A stretch of 43,189 nucleotides of DNA from Microbulbifer mangrovi (GCF_002009015.1 NZ_LZDE01000323.1:1-43189); one strand, 5' to 3'; shown: positions 33,843 to 42,392, numbered from the stretch's first letter. The notes: generated by a model not told the origin, from the sequence alone. Program-made: numbers and translations.

Positions 33843-36380
33843 TTAGAAATTGACGCGGAAGCCCGCGAGATAGCGGCGGCCGTAGCTTTCCACCTGATTC
33901 GGATTGCTTTCATCGCCGGTGTAACGCACGTCCTGCTCGTCGGTCAGGTTATTTGCGTTGGCGTAAAGGGTGACATCGGAGCCGAACACCGCCATCGGCA
34001 GGTCGTAACTCACCGACAGGTCTACACGCTTCTGAGCATCCCAGTAATCGTTCATACCCACGTTCTCGGTAGTGGAGAGCCAGTCGTCGCGGTACTGCTG
34101 ATTCAGGCGAATGGAGAAGCCTTCCATCTCGTAGAACACAGAGGCGTTGAAGATGGTTTCGGATGTGCCTGGCAGGCTGTGGCGGGTGCCGTCCTGAGTT
34201 TCAAACTCGCTGTCCAGCAGGGTCAGGTTGGCGCTGATTCCGAAGCCCTCCAGAACCGGCAGGAAGTCCGCAGCCTGGGCGATGGCATTGAACTCGGCAC
34301 CACGCATTTTGCCGTTGCTGCCGTTGACGTATTGGGTGTAGATCCAGTAGTCCGCGCCCACTTCCGGCAAGTAGGCATCGCCGGCAATCACATCGCTCTG
34401 TGCGTAGATCACATTGTCGATGCTGCGGGTAAACAGGCCGGCGCTCAGCAGGCTGGCATCGCCCGCATACCACTCCAGGGACATGTCTGCACCGACAGAC
34501 TCCTCCGCTTCCAGAGACGGGTTACCCGCGGTGACGCTGCTCTGAACGAAATCGACCATGTCGTCCCCGCGCCATTCGGAGTAGGTCGGGCGGCTCACAC
34601 CGGTGGAGACAGACAGTCGCAGCTTTACCTCTTCTGCCAGGTCAACATTCAGGTGTGCGCTTGGCAATACGTTGGTAAAGCTGTCTTCGAAGTTGCTGGT
34701 GGGGCCTTCGCTCAGGTAATCGGTGTTTTCAACGCGCGCGCCCAGTACCAGGTTGCCCCAGTCATAGTGGGTGGTAACCATCGCGTAACCCGCGGTGATA
34801 TCTTCTTCCAGACGGATCGCTTGGGAGTCGTTGGGGGTAAGGTCCAGACCGCCTACAGCAGTATCCCACGCCCGGCGCAGTCCCTTGTTGTCGTAGTAGG
34901 TAGCGCCGGCAATGCCGTTGCTGAACTGGCTGTCCCAGGCTTCACCGGTGGCAAAATCGTTGATACTTACGTCAGATGGGAAGAGCCCATAGGACAGCAC
35001 CATGCCAAAGCCATCGGCCTCACGGGAGTCCATCTCGATACCCGTTTTTACCACGGCGTCCTGGCCGAACAGCTGCAGTTCGCGCTCTGCATCCAGCTTG
35101 AACTTGGTCGCATCGATGGTCATTTCGGAGCCGATCAGCATGCCCAGGTCAACGGCGTAGTTAACGTCATTTACATCGATCGGCGCCTGAGCAATCGGGT
35201 CGAACAGGCCGGTTACTGCCGGATCCAGTAAATCGGAGACATCAAAACTCGCCATCGCGAAACCACCGGCGCTGCGCGGCAGCGGCAGGAAGAAGTTGTT
35301 TTCGGTTTCGGTGAAATTGATGCGGGATTCGATATGCCACGCACCCAGGGCGAAATCGGCCCCCAAGGTGTTGGTGAAAGTGGAGTTTTCGTACAGGCCG
35401 TACTCCAGGGAACGACCTACCAGGGCAAACTGGTTTTCAGCCGCGGCGCCTGTGGCCTGGGGCGCACCAACCGCCTCGGCACCACCCGCAAAGTCGAACA
35501 CATACTGGTTGCGCTCTTCGAAGTCCTGAAATTCGTTATACAGGGTGCATACGAATACCCGCTCCAGCGCGCCGTCACCACGGAATTCAAAGCGACCACC
35601 GTAGGCGCGGTCTTCACGGGTTACCTTGTAGCTGCGGAAGTCCAGTTCGTTGACCAGCAGCTCGCCATTTTCGTCGCGCTCCAGATCGAACTCGCGGTTA
35701 TCGGTGGTCTGCTCACGACTGTTCTCCGAGGTAAACAGGGAGAAGCCGAAGTTGTCGCTGGACCAGGAAGTACGCAGGGCCCGCTTTTCAATATCGCCAT
35801 CGCCCAGTTCCTGGTTACCCATGCCCACATCGGTGGAGAAGGCCCAGCCCTCTTGCACAAACGGGTCAAAGGTGGAGATGTTGATATGTCCGGAAACCGC
35901 GCTGCCGGGCATGTCCGCCATGATCGCCTTGTTGGAATCGATACGGCTGGTGATTACGGAAGGGAAACTGTCGAAACGCGGTACACGGCCGTTCTCGGCA
36001 CCCGGGATACTCAGGCCATCAATAGCGAGCGAGGTGTAGCGAAAAGGCGCACCGCGGAAATTGATGTAGCGGGCCTGGCCCTGGTCGCGCTCGATGGCGA
36101 GACCGGGCACACGACCGAGGGAGTCCGCCAGGTTCTGGTCGGGGAAACGGCCGATGGTATCGGCAGAGATAATATCTACCGTGTTGTCGGCATCGCGCTT
36201 GGCATCGATGGCGGCCTTCTGACTATCGCGGATGGGCGACGCCATTACCACGATCTCTTCGACCGCTGCGCCGTCAATGTTTGAGCCATCCACAACCTGC
36301 TGTGCCATTGCCCCCTGAGTAGTGCCTGCCGCAGCCACTGCAATCAGCAGAGACAGTCTGCTGTGAGAAAAATTGTTCAT
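33843..36380 (-). CDS. TonB-dependent receptor (Xanthomonas/Caulobacter-type)
   Basis: This 845-residue outer-membrane transporter starts behind a GGAG ribosome site with a signal peptide (LSLLIAVAAAGTTQGAMA). The plug (residues ~40-170) has a TonB-box-like region (VEEIVVMASPIRDSQKAAID), then VDIISADTIGRFPDQNLADSLGR and INFRGAPFRYTSLAIDG, the pattern of the TIGR01782-type receptors used for sugars and organic nutrients rather than siderophores. The barrel ends in LAGFRVNF. The DAKRDADNTVD motif after the box is typical of this class. The adjacent tyrosine phosphatase downstream, and PhnD-like and winged-helix genes upstream, suggest a phosphorylated or anionic substrate. The identity of that substrate is inference. 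Confidence 0.9.
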   Translation of the reverse strand: MNNFSHSRLSLLIAVAAAGTTQGAMAQQVVDGSNIDGAAVEEIVVMASPIRDSQKAAIDAKRDADNTVDIISADTIGRFPDQNLADSLGRVPGLAIERDQGQARYINFRGAPFRYTSLAIDGLSIPGAENGRVPRFDSFPSVITSRIDSNKAIMADMPGSAVSGHINISTFDPFVQEGWAFSTDVGMGNQELGDGDIEKRALRTSWSSDNFGFSLFTSENSREQTTDNREFDLERDENGELLVNELDFRSYKVTREDRAYGGRFEFRGDGALERVFVCTLYNEFQDFEERNQYVFDFAGGAEAVGAPQATGAAAENQFALVGRSLEYGLYENSTFTNTLGADFALGAWHIESRINFTETENNFFLPLPRSAGGFAMASFDVSDLLDPAVTGLFDPIAQAPIDVNDVNYAVDLGMLIGSEMTIDATKFKLDAERELQLFGQDAVVKTGIEMDSREADGFGMVLSYGLFPSDVSINDFATGEAWDSQFSNGIAGATYYDNKGLRRAWDTAVGGLDLTPNDSQAIRLEEDITAGYAMVTTHYDWGNLVLGARVENTDYLSEGPTSNFEDSFTNVLPSAHLNVDLAEEVKLRLSVSTGVSRPTYSEWRGDDMVDFVQSSVTAGNPSLEAEESVGADMSLEWYAGDASLLSAGLFTRSIDNVIYAQSDVIAGDAYLPEVGADYWIYTQYVNGSNGKMRGAEFNAIAQAADFLPVLEGFGISANLTLLDSEFETQDGTRHSLPGTSETIFNASVFYEMEGFSIRLNQQYRDDWLSTTENVGMNDYWDAQKRVDLSVSYDLPMAVFGSDVTLYANANNLTDEQDVRYTGDESNPNQVESYGRRYLAGFRVNF

Positions 36381-36508
36381 CTTTAATCTCCGAAGCTGTT
36401 TCTTCGAATAAGTAGAATTTGGTCTTGGAAGCTGGCCAACTGGCCGCTGGGGGCATATTCGGGAGCCGGTGTGACAGAGGGGTTAAAAAGACAACCCGGA
36501 GCGGGAAT

Positions 36509-36518
36509 GAGATATCTC
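36509..36518. promoter_or_regulatory. GAGATATCTC palindrome upstream of the TonB receptor
   Basis: A perfect 10-base palindrome lies 129 bases upstream of the receptor start, in the short AT-rich promoter gap after the winged-helix gene. It is a possible operator for that regulator; the assignment is positional only. Confidence 0.3.
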
Positions 36519-36550
36519 TAAAAACAAAAATCCCTATAAATCAGAGAGTT

Positions 36551-36569
36551 ATGACTATACAAAGGTCAT
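36551..36569. promoter_or_regulatory. Inverted repeat ATGAC-N9-GTCAT at the end of the regulator gene
   Basis: Five-base arms with a 9-base spacer lie at the regulator stop codon, at the left edge of the TonB-receptor promoter gap. It may be a second operator half or a mRNA structure. Evidence is weak. Confidence 0.25.
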
Positions 36570-37747
36570 CAATGAATCTGTATCTGGTCCGCTGAAAGCG
36601 CCAGACGATAGCTGTAGCGACCGCTTTTCATATCCCGGCGAGATTCAAACAGGTAGGGTTCCACCAGCACCTCGCCCAGAGCGGACACCAGCTCATCGCG
36701 GATTTTGTTGCGGTTCTGATCCAAGGTTTTTGCGCGCAGGCCATGCTCGCGAAGATCATTGATGGACTTGTTGTGTCCACCCAGTTCCTCCATCAATGTG
36801 ATCAGAGGCTCGGCGCCATCCCGATCTGGCCGACTGGTGGGCGGATTGAGATACCAGCCATCCCCGGCGAGACGCCGGCGCGCATACCAGAGAAAATAAA
36901 AGAACGGGGTCTTGGACAGGGTGATCGGAATGCCGTGCGCGATCACCTGCAGCTGTTCGCACTCGAACTGCAGATAGGCGGGCGCCAACGCAACCGCCAG
37001 CGCCCGATCCAGATCCGGCGGCCCTTCAATTCCCTTGTGCAGCGCCAGGTCGAGCCACAGGATCTGCTGCGGATCCAACGTTGCCAGCTCCGGCTTTGCC
37101 AGCCAGTTCAGCAGTGATTCCATTGACAGGCCAAGTTGATCCCGCAGGCGTGCAAACAGGTCCCGTTGCAGTGGGTTGAATTGCTCGAGTCTGGCAGACA
37201 GTCGCCGCGCCAGCTGTGGCGCTATGCCCGCACCTGACAGCGTACGTATCTGGAGCCTGCGCGCAGAGGACAGGGGCGCGGGCCACAGCCAGACACACCC
37301 GACCAGCAACAGCGCGAGGACGCCCTGACTTGCCAGCAATACCGGCCAGTTGGTATCGCACTTCAGGGAAAACAGCGTGCGGTCCTGCCGTTCGCCATCC
37401 CCAATATGCCAGCCCACGGCAATCTGGTCGCCGCCGGATGATGGCGATACGCCCGGCTCGCCGATCAACTGCTCTACCCGCGCGCGACAATGCCGGAGCA
37501 AGGGTAAGCGACCTGTTGCAGGTAGCGCCGCCAGATCACGCTCCAGCTGCCCAATCACCCAGGAATGGGGGCCGTTGTTCGCCAGCCGGTTTTGTAGCGC
37601 GAGCGCCAACCGCTGCGGCAATTGTTGCTGGAATTGTCGCGCAAGGTCATCGGCGAAGGAGGCGTGCGCATACCAGTAGGCAGAGCCCGACAACAGCGCG
37701 GTCAACACGCACCAGGCCAGCGGCAGCCAGCGCTTGCACCTAGCCAC
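36569..37747 (-). CDS. Membrane-bound protein with C-terminal OmpR-type winged helix (candidate transmembrane regulator)
   Basis: I prefer a GTG start at 37747 (392 residues), overlapping the previous stop by 8 bases; the longer frame to 37822 would overlap by 83. TM1 is at residues ~8-27 and TM2 at ~136-155 (LLASQGVLALLLVGCVWLW). The ~108 residues between face the periplasm and hold two cysteines that may pair. After a cytoplasmic helical linker, residues ~261-389 resemble an OmpR/PhoB DNA-binding domain: LQVIAHGIPITLSKTPFFYF as the opening strands and helix, a recognition helix near NRNKIRDELVSALGE, and the closing wing SGRYSYRLAL. No kinase or receiver domain is present. ToxR/CadC-type regulators have the winged helix at the N-terminus; here it is C-terminal after two TM segments. 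It is inferred to sense a periplasmic partner. Confidence 0.6.
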   Translation of the reverse strand: MARCKRWLPLAWCVLTALLSGSAYWYAHASFADDLARQFQQQLPQRLALALQNRLANNGPHSWVIGQLERDLAALPATGRLPLLRHCRARVEQLIGEPGVSPSSGGDQIAVGWHIGDGERQDRTLFSLKCDTNWPVLLASQGVLALLLVGCVWLWPAPLSSARRLQIRTLSGAGIAPQLARRLSARLEQFNPLQRDLFARLRDQLGLSMESLLNWLAKPELATLDPQQILWLDLALHKGIEGPPDLDRALAVALAPAYLQFECEQLQVIAHGIPITLSKTPFFYFLWYARRRLAGDGWYLNPPTSRPDRDGAEPLITLMEELGGHNKSINDLREHGLRAKTLDQNRNKIRDELVSALGEVLVEPYLFESRRDMKSGRYSYRLALSADQIQIH

Positions 37748-38585
37748 GACAGTGCGCCGCCCCCGGGAAATCCCGGTGTGCACTGAAGTAGTCAGTGGTG
37801 GCATCATCAAATGCCTGGGCAATCGCGCAGTCGATTTCCGCCGCGCGCGCTTTGCGCACGAACAGCGTGGCGGCGACCACGTTGTCCGCCATTAAAATAC
37901 GCTGCAGCGGTATATCCAGGTCCTGCTCCAGAAACAGTCCGCCACTGACGAGGTCCAGGTCGCCCCGGGCAAAGGCCCGGTAGAGGCTATTCGCATCGTC
38001 GAAATAAACCAGGGGCTGGCGGGAAATATCCACCCCCAACTGTTTCAGGGAAGCCAGAGGCAGTAGGTGGAAAGTGTGGCTGAGCCTGTCGTTCAACAAA
38101 CCGATTTTTTTGCCCCGGAAATACTCCCGGGTGAGCTGTGGCTGGCCATTGCGGCTGAACCAGAAAACCTTGTACTGGTCGTAGCGCAGCAGGGGTTCGT
38201 AATAGCGGGAATATTCCGGAACCAGACCATGCAGGCTGTGCTCGCGGTTCCAGATCAGATCGTAATCTTCATTCAAGACCTCCTCCGCAGTGAGCTGCTG
38301 GCGAGGTTTCCAGGAGATGCTTATCGTTTTGTACTGCTCGGCCATGGCCGGGGCGCGACACAGGTTGTCGGCAATTTCCCGGGCAAAAATCGAAGACACG
38401 GTAAGCAGGTTGAAACTCCCCTGACCGCTGCCACCCGTCTCACAGTGGTAGATGTGATAGTCCCCAAGCAACGGCAGTGTTGCCTGCTGTTTCGAGAGCC
38501 ACAGGCACATTGCCAGCACAGCGGCGAGGAACACCGCCAGCATGCCGAAATAGGCCTTGTGACTGGTCAGGAACAGCGGAAGCAT
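37740..38585 (-). CDS. Anchored PhnD-like periplasmic binding protein
   Basis: This 281-residue protein has an N-terminal hydrophobic segment (residues ~12-30) that looks like an uncleaved anchor. The rest is a two-lobed binding-protein fold of the phosphate/phosphonate PhnD type: DLIWNREHSLHGL in the first lobe, RGKKIGLLNDRLSHTF at the hinge and a terminal LYRAFARGDLDLVSGG loop. PhnD-type proteins normally feed ABC transporters, but no permease or ATPase gene is near. It overlaps the two-TM winged-helix gene by 8 bases. I infer it is a sensor domain that reports ligand state to that partner. The ligand is unknown; phosphonate, phosphite or another small anion is possible. Confidence 0.7.
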   Translation of the reverse strand: MLPLFLTSHKAYFGMLAVFLAAVLAMCLWLSKQQATLPLLGDYHIYHCETGGSGQGSFNLLTVSSIFAREIADNLCRAPAMAEQYKTISISWKPRQQLTAEEVLNEDYDLIWNREHSLHGLVPEYSRYYEPLLRYDQYKVFWFSRNGQPQLTREYFRGKKIGLLNDRLSHTFHLLPLASLKQLGVDISRQPLVYFDDANSLYRAFARGDLDLVSGGLFLEQDLDIPLQRILMADNVVAATLFVRKARAAEIDCAIAQAFDDATTDYFSAHRDFPGAAHCRG

Positions 38586-38777
38586 AGGAGAGATAGAAAG
38601 TACGATTCGGTAGATTTAGCCCGCAGTCTATGTACTTTTTATGACAAACCTATGACCTGCCAGCGCCTGCAGCCGTCACCCGGACGGCGCAGTGGAGCGT
38701 CCCCGGTGATCACGCTCGCGCGCAGTTAAAAGCGAGGCGCGCAATCCTACCAGTCAGCCAGTGCAATCCCAGCGCAA

Positions 38778-39194
38778 TCAATGATGTGCGGAAACCGCCG
38801 CGGTATATCGGTGGCTACTGTGGTCATCCATGCCATGGGTGATGTCCCCCATGCTCAGCATGCCAACCATACGCCGCGCACCATCCACAACGGCCAGGCG
38901 GCGAATCTGCATGCGCTCCATATGGTCGATGGCCTCTTCCATATTTTCATCCGCGTAGCAGTATTCGATATTCTCCGTCATCACATCCCGCGCGCAGTGC
39001 TCGCGCAGATCCCAACCCTCGGCAAGGCCGCGGCTGACAATATCCCGATCGGTCACCATGCCGATCAAACGGTCGTTTTCTCCCACCGGAATCGCGCCCA
39101 CATCGTGGTCCCGCAGTAGCTGCGCGACCTCGGTCAGCGGCGTGTCCGGGGAGCACCAGGTCACACCGCGGTGCATGGCTTGTTCGACTTTCAC
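38778..39194 (-). CDS. CBS domain-containing protein
   Basis: I start at a GTG at 39194, since GGGAGG lies about 6 bases upstream and the protein then begins directly with the first CBS domain; the longer frame from 39362 adds an unrelated leader. The 138-residue protein has two CBS domains: residues ~1-60 (KVEQAMHRGVTW... VGENDRLIGMVTDRDIVSRG) and ~65-125 (ARDVMTENIEYC... VVDGARRMVGMLSMGDITHG). It ends with a histidine-rich tail. CBS pairs bind adenine nucleotides and regulate partner proteins. No fused enzyme or channel is present, so the partner is unknown. It is divergent from the host-attachment-family gene. Confidence 0.85.
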   Translation of the reverse strand: MKVEQAMHRGVTWCSPDTPLTEVAQLLRDHDVGAIPVGENDRLIGMVTDRDIVSRGLAEGWDLREHCARDVMTENIEYCYADENMEEAIDHMERMQIRRLAVVDGARRMVGMLSMGDITHGMDDHSSHRYTAAVSAHH

Positions 39195-39333
39195 GTTACA
39201 CCTCCCGCGCACAATTGTCGGTTCACCAGTTGCCACAATGATAGCGACCCCACTGCCAGTAACGACTACGAACCCGACCGGCCGCGGGCTACCATTCAGC
39301 AACAAAGCACAGCAAAAACAGAGGTGCACTGTC

Positions 39334-39771
39334 ATGTCTAAAGCCTGGGTTCTGGTAGCCAACCATACTCACGCTCGCGTGTTTGAGGCGGAAAAACGTG
39401 CGGGTAAGCTCAACGAAGTAGAATCTCTGGTTTACCCGGAGGGACGCATGAAAGGGCAGGAACTGCTCGCCGATGCCCCGGGGCGCGCGTTCGACAGCTA
39501 CGGCCAAGGCCGCCACGCGATGTCTGAGCCCACCAGCCTGCGCAAACAGGGTGCCCAGAAGTTCGCACGGGATATCGCCCACACCCTCGAAAAGGGGCGT
39601 CAGGAAGGTCGCTTTGACCGCCTGTATATCGTTGCCGAGCCCTCCATGGCCGGCAGCCTGCGCATGTCCATGAGCTCCCCCTGTCTCGCCGCCATCGCCG
39701 GCGAATCCCGTAAAAACCTTACCACCTGCGACAGCGAACAGATCCGCGCACAGCTGCCCACGTGGCTTTAG
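39334..39771 (+). CDS. Host attachment family protein (Host_attach/BaeRF-like)
   Basis: This 145-residue cytoplasmic protein matches the Host_attach family first named in Agrobacterium (protein needed for attachment to plant cells): WVLVANHTHARVFEA at the N-terminus, a GKLNEVESLVYPEGR segment and LYIVAEPSMAGSLR in the second half. The start at 39334 follows a purine-rich site GAGG-. The family is widespread outside plant-associated bacteria and is thought to relate to ribosome-release-factor-like folds; its role in this organism is unknown. It is divergent from the CBS gene across 138 bases, and the hairpin at 39784-39818 follows. Confidence 0.75.
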   Translation: MSKAWVLVANHTHARVFEAEKRAGKLNEVESLVYPEGRMKGQELLADAPGRAFDSYGQGRHAMSEPTSLRKQGAQKFARDIAHTLEKGRQEGRFDRLYIVAEPSMAGSLRMSMSSPCLAAIAGESRKNLTTCDSEQIRAQLPTWL

Positions 39772-39783
39772 TCTGAGTAAAAA

Positions 39784-39818
39784 CAAATGCCACCACTGTT
39801 CCCTGGTGGTGGCATTTG
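39784..39818 (+). terminator. Terminator-like hairpin after the host-attachment-family gene
   Basis: A perfect 13-base stem CAAATGCCACCAC/GTGGTGGCATTTG with a 9-base loop lies 12 bases after the stop codon. The following sequence ATTTGTTG is only moderately T-rich, so termination may be partial. Confidence 0.65.
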
Positions 39819-39880
39819 ATTTGTTGCCGACAGCCTGACACCATTCCCGCAAGCACCTCTTTTAGACCAAGGAAGCGTTA

Positions 39881-40834
39881 ATGCTGAGACTGTTTCAAAT
39901 CCAGCGCGGCAAGATCAAAGAAACCTATGCGGGCAGCGATTATCACAGCCAGCCCCTGTCTGACGCGGCCTGGATCGACCTGCAGGACCCGGAGGAAAAT
40001 GAGCGGGACCTGCTGGAGCAGCTGCTGCGCACCGAGCTTCCGGAATCCGAAGATGTCGAGGAGATCGAGTCCTCCGCGCGTTACTTCATCGATTCCGCGG
40101 GTATTCACGTCCACTCCCTGTACCTCACCCAGAGCGAAGGCCGCCACGAAACCGCCACCGCGGCCTTCATCCTTCAGCCCCAGCGTCTGATTACCGTGCG
40201 CGATACCGAGCTGGCAGACTTTCGCCTGCTGCGTATGCGCGCGCGCCGCAACCAGGTGGAAGCCCACAACGCCCAGGAACTGTTGATCCAGCTGTTCGAC
40301 CAGAAGGTGGAAAACCTCGCCGACGCCCTGGAAGACAACTACCTGAAACTCGGCGAAGTCAGTCATCTGGTACTGGAGGACGAAGACGCCGACCTGGAAG
40401 AAGCCATTGATCACCTGGCCAAGCTGGAAGACTCCAACGGTAAAATCCGCCTGTGCCTGATGGATACCCAGCGCTCCATCGCCTTCCTGCAGCGCCACCT
40501 GAAGGACGACCCGGAACTGCGCGAGAGCTGCTGGGCGATTCTGCGCGACATCGACACCCTGATGTCGCACACCACCTTCCTGTTCGAGAAGATCAACTTC
40601 CTGATGGATTCCACCCAGGGGTTTATCAGCATCGAGCAGAACAAGATCATCAAGATCTTCTCCATTGCCGCGGTGGTTTTCCTGCCTCCCACCATGGTCG
40701 CCAGTATCTACGGCATGAACTTCGAGCATATGCCGGAGCTGGAGTGGCTACTGGGATATCCGTGGGCGCTGCTGTTGATGTTGCTGGCGGGTATGGCGCC
40801 GTACCTGTACTTCAAGAAGAAGGGGTGGTTGTAG
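39881..40834 (+). CDS. corA: Magnesium/cobalt transporter CorA-family protein
   Basis: This 317-residue inner-membrane channel matches CorA. A large N-terminal cytoplasmic domain (residues ~1-255) includes the long helix with KVENLADALEDNYLKLGEVS and RHLKDDPELRESCW. Two membrane helices follow, the first ending in the signature YGMNF (residues 277-281) with the MPEL motif just after it. The C-terminus is basic (FKKKGWL), as expected inside the cell. Members carry Mg2+ and sometimes Co2+ or Ni2+ down the gradient, gated by cytoplasmic Mg2+. An AGGAA ribosome site is present. No divalent-cation riboswitch is evident in the short upstream gap. Confidence 0.93.
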   Translation: MLRLFQIQRGKIKETYAGSDYHSQPLSDAAWIDLQDPEENERDLLEQLLRTELPESEDVEEIESSARYFIDSAGIHVHSLYLTQSEGRHETATAAFILQPQRLITVRDTELADFRLLRMRARRNQVEAHNAQELLIQLFDQKVENLADALEDNYLKLGEVSHLVLEDEDADLEEAIDHLAKLEDSNGKIRLCLMDTQRSIAFLQRHLKDDPELRESCWAILRDIDTLMSHTTFLFEKINFLMDSTQGFISIEQNKIIKIFSIAAVVFLPPTMVASIYGMNFEHMPELEWLLGYPWALLLMLLAGMAPYLYFKKKGWL

Positions 40835-40951
40835 CCACCCGCCCTGATACGAAGGCATTGGTGCCGGGTAGGCCCACAGTCTGACCGGCAACCCCATCCC
40901 CAGCTGCTAACCTTAAATGGTTCGAAAGCACCATAGGGAAGCAGGGCAATA

Positions 40952-41644
40952 ATGGCGACGGCGGGTAGTCAGGGTTCCACCTCCAGCAAACCTTTCCATA
41001 TGCGGCGCTGGCTCAGCGTTCAGCAGGCCGTCGACCACCTGAGCGCCCTCTCGGAAGATCCCCTCACCAGCGACGACCTGGCGCGCCTGGCAGAAAATCA
41101 CACCCTCGATCTCTACTGGTATCGCCCCGGCCAGCAGCTCAGCTATATCGACCGCCCCGGCAAACCCAGAACCGAACTCACCGAACCCCTGCGCCTGTGC
41201 CCCGAGTACAGCAGCGATTGGCGCGCCATCGTCGGTATCCTGCGCCAGCGCCCCGCCCTGCCCGCAGAAGAAAATGACACCCCGACCATGCAGGACGACA
41301 AGGGCAACCGGCTGCAGATCACCTTCGACTTCAGCCACCGCCCGGAACCCTTCAGCGGCCGCTGGTATCCCAATTACGGTGAGCTGGTGGTAAAGCGCCG
41401 GGACCTGGAACGGCTGGAAAGCCATCTGTTCAGCGAAGATGACGACCAGGCACTGGCCCCCAACCTGTTACTGGACGTGATCTGGCAGCTGGAACAGCTG
41501 GCCATGGCAAATGGCCACGACCAGTCCGAGCAGCCACACGATCTCGAATGGCTCACCCACGAACTCAGCGATCGCACCAAACTGGACCCGAACCTGCTGG
41601 GCAAGGTCCTGAATGCCGCCGAGCGCCAGCACGCCGCGCACTAA
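40952..41644 (+). CDS. Hypothetical protein
   Basis: This 230-residue soluble protein has no signal or membrane segment. The first half reads MRRWLSVQQAVDHLSALSED, DLYWYRPGQQLSYIDRPGKP and a tryptophan at SSDWRAIVGIL, then a beta-rich DKGNRLQITFDFSHRPEPF. A conserved-looking GRWYPNYGELVVKRRDLERL follows, and the C-terminus is helical and acidic (DLEWLTHELSDRTKLDPNLLG). I do not recognise a family. It stands alone on the plus strand, 117 bases after corA. Confidence 0.55.
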   Translation: MATAGSQGSTSSKPFHMRRWLSVQQAVDHLSALSEDPLTSDDLARLAENHTLDLYWYRPGQQLSYIDRPGKPRTELTEPLRLCPEYSSDWRAIVGILRQRPALPAEENDTPTMQDDKGNRLQITFDFSHRPEPFSGRWYPNYGELVVKRRDLERLESHLFSEDDDQALAPNLLLDVIWQLEQLAMANGHDQSEQPHDLEWLTHELSDRTKLDPNLLGKVLNAAERQHAAH

Positions 41645-41798
41645 TTTAAGGCGCGCAACTACTCCCCTGCCCTCGCCACTTGGTCCACCGCTCTTATCCA
41701 TTCTGCGAGCGCAGGCTGCAGACCCCGCGTTTGCACCTTTGCGATTTTTTCGAAAAATACTTCCGGCTTTTTGCGCTATTCCCGCGCCACAGAATTTT

Positions 41799-41804
41799 TA
41801 TAAT
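41799..41804 (+). promoter_or_regulatory. Candidate -10 box (TATAAT) upstream of the cytochrome b561 gene
   Basis: A perfect TATAAT lies 34 bases upstream of the GTG start. The best -35-like element (TTGCGC, 41771-41776) is 22 bases away, which is too far, so only the -10 is supported. Confidence 0.3.
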
Positions 41805-41837
41805 GCGCGCAATCTGAATTTTCTGACGGAGTCCTTT

Positions 41838-42392
41838 GTGCAGACCCGCAATAGCACAACCCATTACGGCTGGGTGGCCGTACTTTTCCACTGGCTGATG
41901 GCTCCGGCCATCATCGGCATGTTCGCCCTCGGCTGGTGGATGGTAGACCTGTCCTATTACGACCCCTGGTACCGTCAGGGGCCGGATATCCACAAGTCGG
42001 TGGGGATACTGCTGTTGATATTGCTGGTTGCACGACTGGTGTGGCGCTGGGCCAATGAAACCCCAACCCCGGAACCCGCCCCCCGCTGGCAACAACACGC
42101 CGCGGGTGCCGCGCACTGGTTGATTTATGGGCTATTGCTGGCGATTTTCGTTTCTGGCTACCTGATCAGCACCGCGGATGGCCGTGCCATCGAGGTGTTC
42201 AACTGGTTCAGCGTGCCGGCCACGCTGCAGGGACTGGAGAACCAGGAGGATATCGCGGGCGTGATCCACGAGTGGCTCGCGTGGGGTCTGATAGGACTGG
42301 TGGTGGTACATGGCCTTGCGGCATTCAAGCACCACTTCGTCAATAAAGATGGCACCCTGAAGAAAATGCTGGGCGTAGCGCCGCGCAGATAA
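41838..42392 (+). CDS. Cytochrome b561-family membrane protein
   Basis: I use the GTG at 41838 (MQTRNSTTHYGWVAVLFHW), because GGAG lies 7 bases upstream and the upstream frame is a poor leader. The 184-residue product has four membrane segments near residues 12-32, 48-70, 88-108 and 145-165. Histidines in the first, second and fourth segments (LFHWLMA, DIHKSVG, IHEWLAWGL, VVVHGLAAF) serve as haem ligands. The family moves electrons from quinol to periplasmic acceptors. It is followed 64 bases later by a YceI-type gene. The same pair occurs as yceJ-yceI in other Proteobacteria, so the two may share a transcript. Confidence 0.88.
   Translation: MQTRNSTTHYGWVAVLFHWLMAPAIIGMFALGWWMVDLSYYDPWYRQGPDIHKSVGILLLILLVARLVWRWANETPTPEPAPRWQQHAAGAAHWLIYGLLLAIFVSGYLISTADGRAIEVFNWFSVPATLQGLENQEDIAGVIHEWLAWGLIGLVVVHGLAAFKHHFVNKDGTLKKMLGVAPRR

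Noticed and set aside
34179..36284. Two long plus-strand frames (350 and 316 codons) over the second TonB receptor
   Set aside because: They are antisense to the receptor and lack ribosome sites and protein motifs.
41771..41804. Full sigma70 promoter for the cytochrome b561 gene
   Set aside because: The -10 is perfect but the -35-like TTGCGC is 22 bases away, outside the usual range, so only the -10 is listed.
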